A DNA stretch of 64,000 nt from a virus. A program made the translations under genes and the position numbers. Each line of letters opens with the position of its first letter. Position 1 is the stretch's first letter. Of this stretch, positions 61,601-64,000 are shown piece by piece. Under the pieces are notes generated by a model. It had not been told where the DNA came from and ran no database searches. It was given only the letters and a program-made list of their open reading frames with translations. The stretch spans positions 1 to 64,000 of the IMG/VR virus record IMGVR_UViG_3300047550_001767. The stretch is one strand, 5' to 3'.

Positions 61601-64000
61601 AATCTTTTGTGATAGTTAAACTTGGACTATCAGTGCTTACGTTATAATCAATATCTATAATAAGTTGTTTTACAGTTACAACTCCTTGTATTGTTCTTTG
61701 AATATAAACTAATAAGCCATAATAATTAGCACTTGTAAAATCATAAACTCTACTTAATGGGAAAATACTAGTATCCGAATCATTAGCAAAAGTGTAAACG
61801 TTGCTTATATATGCGGCTTTATTAGGCAACATGTCGGACCAAAAGAATGGTTGCTCTTGATTTTTTGTTGCGGTGATGTCAGCGATTGCCTCATCTAATA
61901 GTAGCGATGGATCAAACTTTTGATCATTAGCAATTCTGTTAATAGCATCAACTAGTAGAGTTTTATATTTTATATACTCTCTACTATTAAACAATAATGA
62001 GTCTGATAAATTAAATCTAGGCTCACGTAAAAACGCTCCAGGCAATACTAAACTTGCACTATTTTGTATTATCTTAGTCCCCCATGGAACTAAATTACCT
62101 AAATCTCTATAATTGTTTGAACCAAAAACTTGTCCAGTAGTATCTGGGTTATTATCAAAAATACTTTGGTATTGGCCACGTATGTCTCCAATATCAACAC
62201 TAACTGGATCTTCATTAAAAGGATTGTTAGATAAGTTAATTGGAATAGTGTAGTAAGCGTTAGAACTTGTTTTATCGCTTAAAATTAAAACTTGTATAGG
62301 GGTATCAACATCCTTGTTTAATTTTACCGTTATGATTGTAGAACTGCTAGTATTTTCAACTGTATAGTCAACACCTTCAGTTAAAATTTCATTATTATTG
62401 TATACTAGTAAACTTGGCCATATTGTTTTATCTACATTTAATTGGGGTATGTCTACCGTAAATGTATAGTCAAAAGTTTCGTCTGGTGTTAATACAAGAG
62501 GCGTAATATTTGCAGTATAATTAAACAAAAATGCTTGATATTGTGTGCTTGGCGCAACTGCTGTTTGCCATCCTGTTAATCTTACAAACTCATTTGATGT
62601 GAGGTAATTGTGTACAAATCCATTTTTAACAGTTGATGTAATTGAATTACCATTATCGATATAGTCAAATGTTTCTGTATTCAAATACACTTGGAAACTA
62701 ATGTCTCCGACATTGTTAATTGAACTATAACTTATAGGAAAACCTAATATAGTATCGTCTACGCCAACTCCCAATTTATAATTAAAGAGTTTGTTGCCTT
62801 TAAATGTTGTTGATTGGTAGACTGCTTTATTACCATAACTACGTCCATTTTCATCAAATAAATCAAACAATGGAGCCTGATTAACTATTTGTTTTTGTTG
62901 TGCTTGAATGTATTCTGTACCGTCGTAGTAGAAACTAAAACCTTTATAATTAAATCCACGAGAAACATAAAATTGATCGTTTTCTACAATAGGACTATCA
63001 AATGCTTCTGTTAAATTAATAACTGGGAAAGGTTCACTTCCAGTATTGTTAAAATTGACAACAAATATTTTATTACGTGTTTGGCTATCTGTATCACCAG
63101 CAAAAACTATTCTTGCCCCTGCAAATACTTGTAAATCTGTATTATCTTTAGTGCTGGATACAAAACTTGCATTACTTATTGTAGCAAGTACGTCTGTAGG
63201 TATAGGCCAATATACTGTTAATACATAATAAGAATAATAATTGTTGTCGATAGACAGAATTCTTGTACCAGTTGGTAATCTGCTTTGTTCATTTATTATT
63301 AGGTCGTTAATCCAAGCACCTTGACTAAATGTTCCGGTTACAATATCATCAGCCGGAATAGAAATTGTTGTTACTGTTTTTGATTTTGCTGTACCATCAC
63401 CTTGAATTGCTGTGCCGGTGCCGAAAGCACTACCTGTCGCTGTAAATATTTCACCTACAGTAGGAGTTGCGCTGGCTCCTATATTTTGCCATTGTGTAGT
63501 TCCTAAAGTAATGATAGTATATTGATTACCTGCAACCAATGATTGCGATTCTGTAATTCCAGTTCCAGTAGACTTAAATAAAGTTTTAAGTGCTGTACCA
63601 CCACCGCCGCCTGCTCCCGGATAAGCACAAGTAAAGATGCTCTCAACATTGTACGTTACTGCTGTGGTACCTGCGATTGCATTCCATTCTGCTTGTGTTA
63701 ATGTACCTAAGTCGGTAATAATATACTCAACTCCCACTTCAAATCCGCCATCGCTATCCTGTTCACTACCTAATGCAATCCATGTGTTTGGAGTTGTTAA
63801 ACCTAAACTTAAAATTTGGTAATATTGATTTGATAGTATGCCTTCTAATGTAACATTAGGAGGAGTATAAATGGTTCCTGTATATTTGGTATAAGTTTCT
63901 ACGTCTGGATAATAATTTTGCTGACCTTCTACTAGATTGAAGGCATCTGTTGTTCTATAATCAATAAAGTCTATACCTTGTTTACCTACAGAACCACTAT
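46689..64000 (-). CDS. Giant virion structural protein, 5' end outside window
   Basis: The frame stays open from the right edge to the TAA at 46689, so at least 5,770 residues are present; the in-frame GTG at 63737 is not a convincing start because coding continues upstream without a stop. The protein is beta-rich, Thr/Asn/Tyr-rich and has almost no Cys. Recognisable modules are YxIxxLGTTxWxxIGA repeats near the N-terminal side, FG-GAP-like propeller repeats at about 56.5-58.2 kb, a Ycf48/BNR-like propeller at about 49.6-50.4 kb, and TYYV-type repeats at 47.6-53.4 kb. These are typical of very large phage tail or baseplate proteins that bind host surface glycans. No protease or hydrolase motif is evident. 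Confidence 0.8.
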   Translation of the reverse strand, partial: SGSVGKQGIDFIDYRTTDAFNLVEGQQNYYPDVETYTKYTGTIYTPPNVTLEGILSNQYYQILSLGLTTPNTWIALGSEQDSDGGFEVGVEYIITDLGTLTQAEWNAIAGTTAVTYNVESIFTCAYPGAGGGGGTALKTLFKSTGTGITESQSLVAGNQYTIITLGTTQWQNIGASATPTVGEIFTATGSAFGTGTAIQGDGTAKSKTVTTISIPADDIVTGTFSQGAWINDLIINEQSRLPTGTRILSIDNNYYSYYVLTVYWPIPTDVLATISNASFVSSTKDNTDLQVFAGARIVFAGDTDSQTRNKIFVVNFNNTGSEPFPVINLTEAFDSPIVENDQFYVSRGFNYKGFSFYYDGTEYIQAQQKQIVNQAPLFDLFDENGRSYGNKAVYQSTTFKGNKLFNYKLGVGVDDTILGFPISYSSINNVGDISFQVYLNTETFDYIDNGNSITSTVKNGFVHNYLTSNEFVRLTGWQTAVAPSTQYQAFLFNYTANITPLVLTPDETFDYTFTVDIPQLNVDKTIWPSLLVYNNNEILTEGVDYTVENTSSSTIITVKLNKDVDTPIQVLILSDKTSSNAYYTIPINLSNNPFNEDPVSVDIGDIRGQYQSIFDNNPDTTGQVFGSNNYRDLGNLVPWGTKIIQNSASLVLPGAFLREPRFNLSDSLLFNSREYIKYKTLLVDAINRIANDQKFDPSLLLDEAIADITATKNQEQPFFWSDMLPNKAAYISNVYTFANDSDTSIFPLSRVYDFTSANYYGLLVYIQRTIQGVVTVKQLIIDIDYNVSTDSPSLTITKDLLRGDKVIIKEYNQTYGSYVPNTPTKLGLYPAYVPSVVLDTTYSQPTYFIQGHDGSYNKLYGDYNETLGMLIDFRDQILLEFETRIYNNLKLSRTLPFNLAETIPGYFRDTALDYAEWTSIYSKNFLDWVGQNRLDYKVQLYKSNDPYTYNYRESTLKLENSLVLQGNWRGIYTYLYDTSTPNLTPWAMIGYSNKPDWWEDRYGPAPYTSDNLLLWQDMEDGYDYNNGVPVIRTLYKRKRDGQPGLMPNPETSWPGVIPVDSDGNLRQPLDAVISNYNNLTFQRSWRVGDDAPVEYSYRKSSTYPFDLIRLQSLLKPAEFYNLGADLDNYKYNVEFDQFLVNGRTHLIPDQIQIYGNGVAKTSYINWIVDYEKQLGVDATANITKLLSNLDVRLVFRLAGFSDKTLLKFFVEKSTPDSRNSSLMIPDESYQVLLYQNVPEARIVYSGVIVQLTSTGYAVFGNNQTNAYFKILKPIVNGPKEKIDVQDAVVNVCTTYSTDEEIVPYGTIFYTITEVSQFLLSYGAYLTSKGAVFDDQVQNIVINWSQMVAEFLYWSQTGWSVGSVLTLNPAASKLTIDKESLVVEPLTYAQTNFVLNNNLYPIQNKDLNIVRDSNKFSVTALNAGDAISYGQFNLSNIEHGIVFQNTTLFNDVIYNLVSGLKQNRIYVRGTKSAEWNGTMFASGFIYNQDNVEQWNPEVKYTRGSVVKYKNKFFTALTIVQPGKEFKQNEWRVTDYDELQKGLLPNSSTRSYESTLYYNADEANLENDADLLSFSLIGFRPREYMASADLTDITQVNVYKNLIKQKGTLNAMKAFKGANLPQGGIDYDVYENWAILQGTFGGVLNANFLELKLYENLLTGNPAIIGLTDGNNVEGAQQLTPLYSLFNYGRPLDSAYVLPLLPKDTPNQVYPNAGYVNLDDVKMSAYFYSNLPTAVNKNNIIVPIGNLYVGDYVWLADYQSSWQILTPTSIGQVVQVRSNINNTCVVTFNKNHNLTQYDIFSIINFDSSVNGYYVATQIINPREVLINLTLPNSTTILTGQGIGLKFATQRVAQPSDIQNLPLQNSQFVKNTVWVDTNTDGDWAVYRKNIAYKFDVEFARTNSIEFGTSVAYTKLSDYLIGDAPLGKVIRYQYDSFTETYEEDQTLTNDVSFGSSITHEQNIYAISQPTTNPTVFLYTVNNTTVSDNIIPYQTITAASNVATSGSTNFGSATALSGDLNWLFISDYNEATPTARNKVHVYHRNNTLTSAGSFTIGATYQITSIGTTDFTTVGAVSNEVGIYFIAEGVGSGDGIATQCDYQYCKTINSGSTSPDLYGQSIATNYYGTTLVVGAPHVDTDIVENYGNAYVYDRLVQNIEINQAYNSLEPAAFNLAWTPNSTFTTVTKNGIVVDSSNYSFVGSILEYSGEFQYGDIITVSGDEFVLIQTFTNQQTPRTGVKFGYSLDTNTFGTEILIGAPFYLDSQNIEGGVFRYTYGSARFGYIVGDTDVDVTTTRQLLINGYLVEILAGDADQAAAVINSAKITNIVASAVDGKLMIGLANQDIANVNQELLLSAPDPDTFTELGLEVYKLTQIIQNPNQAGASQFGTTVKFNEHNSVAVSAPVATRYALTTFDFTDDANYNNDTIFDNNSTQFLDSFNNAGAVYTFDYLGNFHESLTNIGAYTFAQSVNSQSLVYGSQPKYGFAIDWHDNKIIVGSPYFSQTLFDGQVIIYKNVTGTNNWVVHRQSNPIVDINKVENIQIFSAETNNTLINLDYIDPLQGKILGAVRQNLDIVGNTDPASYNNVANIRGIVWGSAQVGTIWFDTSNIRYLNYHQNDNVYNSRYWGQLFPGSDVAVYTWIGSSVPPLQYQGAGIPKDVTAYTVQTVINSSNTVTPVYFFWVRNSGIIFGNKTLADVSIAGYIANPQSSGISYFAPLAQDTFAIYNCKPYINANDSVLHIGYVTGQQDNPGHSQYDLIRTNYADDFLPGVPGSFNITQPESLYDRLLDSMAGVDEGGATVPNPFLPKAVQSGILARPRQSFFYNRFKAMQNYLQYANSIMKIYPIAEMRTFNYLNKEGTYYNTTNYWKYVNWWAPGYDDSTKPVLQVQIYADLSTLNVANGTIVNVAMNNKGSTETYRYDSIENYQGNYLSRSSYLAKKVVTYNYTNYISLKDVPPNVFPTDVNYWEPYTGVIGSWVRIGVENGTIQFNSDLFDYQAAGYGFGGTFYDTDSYDIYPSEETRWIMRALNEQIYTNELLIFRNKSLILLFEYIQEETVENQNYLPWLNKTSLVDVSHKVRELKELENFVSDNEQFLEGYVNETKPYHVVVKEFLFDYTGTNVYPGTLTDFDLPAVWDSTINKFVSPQLVYQQVNNDYEFLPDSPVWQEQEYSEWYNNYGLSLAGQDNYPISTIKTYVTTISEVIFVSNIESFPANGTITIGEENISYASVDRLSGYITGLTRGVNQTVVTNHLPGAQIFINLPGVVLLETGRNYANPPRVLAQIDLGQYPAPKVEAVLEAEMSAGSVIGINIIDPGQGYAITPEIVIDPSDSFEFNSSNVNILTNTIEIYAPVLATGDLVRYIEGNINIGGLSNKEYYYINVLDSNPTTILALYNSYSDSINDTNRVKLLSQGSGTQKFDIGARAIPITSSSPVRENNITIRFDRTSYTSQITDWTPNTFYGSEFVGYYLNSSSTSLSLASVQPDINILQASAEGTVFPIFNVSNDRQLDWSSFERTGNSIGANNNITLSYTSSIDDLYPSGSTVGFTIGMPVKFTGNVGTNITAGVTYYVSEIDDLNSFKISETELGPTKVLAPNANVSLTCYTAKVTDTAIITTEYNGIREITGTSASNNTVTIPLTEISSAGTTGMYQKLPVTFSGTLGGGLEDGRVYYVLSLLGSESFSVSENDTPITVIVTSTNLANQLFVQNTNGLAIDDPIVFDSISINGSSSNTFGNIEKQKIYYILTIGVNEITISETKGGPVFTTGVVTESSGNYCYITSQTTAKTLTNSSFNGTVTLSLPVSPGQVNGQQLTFYPTSQNFANITGANLVYGNLIQTNINAALASTNIISVESIKGMYTNFPFTVDANISTLQTGKTYYAYDVSKIQVYIKTTTAETTSFEATFTGDEMNVTSITGGTPTLYPGSLITGTGVEENTYIVSYGTGSGGVGTYTVNKIYFVPVTTTDAESQSGVLTLADDYTTDMIYEGMPIKFSGAVVFGNLVPNFTYYVRYIINSTTFTVSEVLMEGATVTTIGNGNMLGTGSNSAKVYLPVGTLIDGDQYEIKNLGTTDEATWQSLGATYVLYGGGVGTTASVVAGNYYIINDTNTTSNLFWSVVAGTNVTVAQNDIIYAEVSSTMSSVLDGTAFKIDFTCTSSPQTGNGQATVVLTDDISTVKLNQEIIQSPTFDVGYVLGGYNVIINDGGLGFTQNNTITIPGTALGGLTPDNDLILTVSRINALVSGTYSWSLPEESNGIITKVIASGTPIGLTSNYFVKVDGENTFKLYSDPLLTIPVSGLTLPYEGITQTTIANVVSSTNDINLYDATNLDINDAIVFTELNDSGFTIEEGSKYYIVYKSGNTIRVSDNPGGSVISISSVTIPVSGSYLPGEGPVVAKAGSFALLSEPFYFNPSIVKYNNRVWMCIVSNNDSEFMFGKWEELNSGNRKLNALDRAVGWYRPTVNMPGLDLPQLFTGLTYPNATYKGNKFEPDQQFALDTQLVDRPFDITHINIPKVVFNGTNYIGPINTPAYSGMVADLEVTDDWAISVLANQTLDFTDIIKVQNLYVVTSTNKPTPILISSDQVNWNTNGYIVPLGTPANSIEFDKVRLIASGLELNSVVYHNNLYVAAGNKVVTSANGTLWFERGVLASTQELFDVQYVTSADFDGYITVGKNGAAGLILISEDGLNWENTTPSGIVYSWYAATSGFNNIYVVGNFNIIAKSTDGINWIQVNTPTSGRLNDILFADNTLVAVGENGLLLVSTDGNTFVQKTTGTTETLNGISYVSEKGEWTIVGNNNTVLQTTNITAPTITWDNTQIFTGPQPKYTVVGDPFQAGYGPEEMVPGNVDDNVTIIVNTRAGTNWPAVEYAHVGYDVVSTIYDLNTENEYTFANIVQTPAYISVFKVTDGVGISLYDTLDYTVDWVNKTVTLNDILLAGEQLRIDVYQVGNGDQLVKSSTDEDPIELNEVTGFSEIALDCNYTRLDFNGNGIVQPDSYPISVEATETDSGNDYIICTDISQFTVNDEITFVGAVFGGVVANVPYYVKSINEVRKAITISDTLISGVAGPTFDLSTDTGSMIVVIQKTSGQFYTEPAVFCNGIKLNSGLTNYVISTKSSNNSIVTFSTSGLIVDQPIVFSNTIFGGITHGETYYIHEILSATEFTIEDQYGNVVVLTNGSGTAIFITNDYAAMLADNQINAKIVFAKDYDIAGDYISYSFFGKTEPLQYGYTLPQTQTFNGDGTQGPYTLDNFIGGDNPQNAIVEINGLRLTPDQYGINFAGQEITFVSISPNITDNIAVTTFNDTERQYLFTNTFTNNTTSAITSINTLASPVVVTTSTNHNLVNNDVIRIDGCVGATQLNNDRFIVQKLTNTTIALYEYIPGQTYNTSAPIQYIDTYISGGYVWIDTTYIIENMYVTSSGYNALTEQWTLNVSEVDGLVAGTPVYFTEDNIELGDPTSVPQVIAGQKYYIKGINEFTNEFTISATLDGAALTLSSQALINIRVTQWEQTNTDRLWVTVAGKRVNSNNLVIYEGNQIGILTEISSSDEVVITSMMPSATPNAQTYINIVDKDNQGKVYRANTDTRTWLADTVGEYDTNIVVHDVTKLVDTTTQNNTTPAAVLGYHSIGLLVKRFDILQVRVFNNNPARLGYIDQDYLKLEVFGIGPYISIESGSWIETGDELTIIILEGKTLYVKGEYMNIINVDLNNHIINVQRGAQGSPVNSIIPKYTTIYGLLTANKMSNTYYNQTWNPIPGVYNTTKGDPLQIASGIAPDFLNMDVT
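47560..53400 (-). repeat. Degenerate YYV-type protein repeats in the giant virion protein
   Basis: At least eight copies of a pattern PIxFSGxxxGGxxxGxxYYVxxI---xFxISExxxGP, for example PVKFTGNVGTNITAGVTYYV, PVTFSGTLGGGLEDGRVYYV and PIVFSNTIFGGITHGETYYI. Copies are irregularly spaced, with other beta segments between them. They resemble repeats of phage fibre and baseplate proteins. Confidence 0.75.
49590..50400 (-). repeat. Ycf48/BNR-like beta-propeller blades
   Basis: About six blade-like motifs such as GLILISEDGLNWENTTP, IIAKSTDGINWIQVN and GLLLVSTDGNTFVQK, with NIYVVGN and LVAVGEN strands before them. The S-x-D-G-x-x-W Asp-box pattern is typical of six- or seven-bladed propellers, which often bind sugars. 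Confidence 0.75.
56460..58180 (-). repeat. FG-GAP-like (integrin-type) propeller repeats
   Basis: About six copies of FGxS(I/V)xxxxxxLxVGAPxxxxxxxxxGxVxVY, for example YGQSIATNYYGTTLVVGAP and GFAIDWHDNKIIVGSPYF. These form a second propeller-like module in the same protein, a fold usually used in adhesion. Confidence 0.72.
63380..64000 (-). repeat. LGTTxWxxIGA beta modules (three tandem copies)
   Basis: Three modules at the N-terminal side read YQILSLGLTTPNTWIALGS, YIITDLGTLTQAEWNAIAG and YTIITLGTTQWQNIGAS, the last followed by VGEIFTATGSAFGTGTA. Related copies lie at about 57.72-57.86 kb and 51.65-51.86 kb, so the module is dispersed through the protein. Confidence 0.72.

Noticed and set aside
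63637-63737. Start of the giant structural gene at the GTG at 63737
   Set aside because: The frame continues upstream without a stop to 64000 and still encodes the same type of beta module, so the gene is truncated by the window.

Overview
The window looks like 64 kb of a large, AT-rich, tailed double-stranded DNA phage, most likely a marine T4-like myovirus. Every supported gene lies on the minus strand, packed end to end with 1-17 bp overlaps. Eight NATAAATA sites (the T4/cyanophage late-promoter core) lie in gene junctions, and at least five sit at normal promoter distance from a start codon or RNA. The gene set mixes phage-type metabolic genes (S-adenosylmethionine decarboxylase, NAD synthetase, DNA methyltransferase, carbamoyltransferase), fibre-like virion proteins and one enormous structural protein. 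No host core genes, ribosomal RNA or integrase are visible. The host cannot be named from the sequence. A permuted tmRNA gene with tag ANDETFALAA points to a proteobacterial lineage, and this is inference.

Transcription runs from high to low coordinates, so the layout is given in that order. (1) 64000-43602, virion region: a giant protein of at least 5,770 aa that runs off the window, a 54-aa gene, a conserved structural protein, two fibre-like proteins and a small conserved protein. (2) 43605-19380, a surface or peptide modification island: glycosyltransferase-like genes, six consecutive radical SAM genes, four SGNH-like proteins, a UDP-sugar dehydrogenase, a B12-binding radical SAM enzyme, a miniature DegT-type aminotransferase, an amidinotransferase and a NodU/CmcH-type carbamoyltransferase. 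(3) 19370-11241: a 2,709-aa protein made of about 30 copies of a roughly 65-aa module, ending in a glycosyltransferase-like domain. (4) 11234-7575: speD, an undescribed structured RNA locus, a DNA methyltransferase, a tiny membrane protein, another glycosyltransferase-like protein, and the permuted tmRNA with its own promoter and terminator. (5) 7567-1: an oxygenase, a chimeric nucleotidyltransferase/peptidoglycan-binding protein, an APS-kinase-like/nucleotidyltransferase fusion, small proteins with sigma70-like promoters, a MoxR ATPase, NadE, and a VWA-associated metallopeptidase cut by the window start.

The island in (2) is the best candidate for an undescribed system. It holds seven radical SAM enzymes, sugar-nucleotide and amino/guanidino-sugar style enzymes, several glycosyltransferase-like proteins, and a neighbouring giant repeat protein that could be a scaffold or substrate. 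Together these could make and attach an unusual glycan or modify a repetitive virion protein. The functional link is inferred from synteny and translational coupling only. Products are named from recognised motifs; no database search was run.
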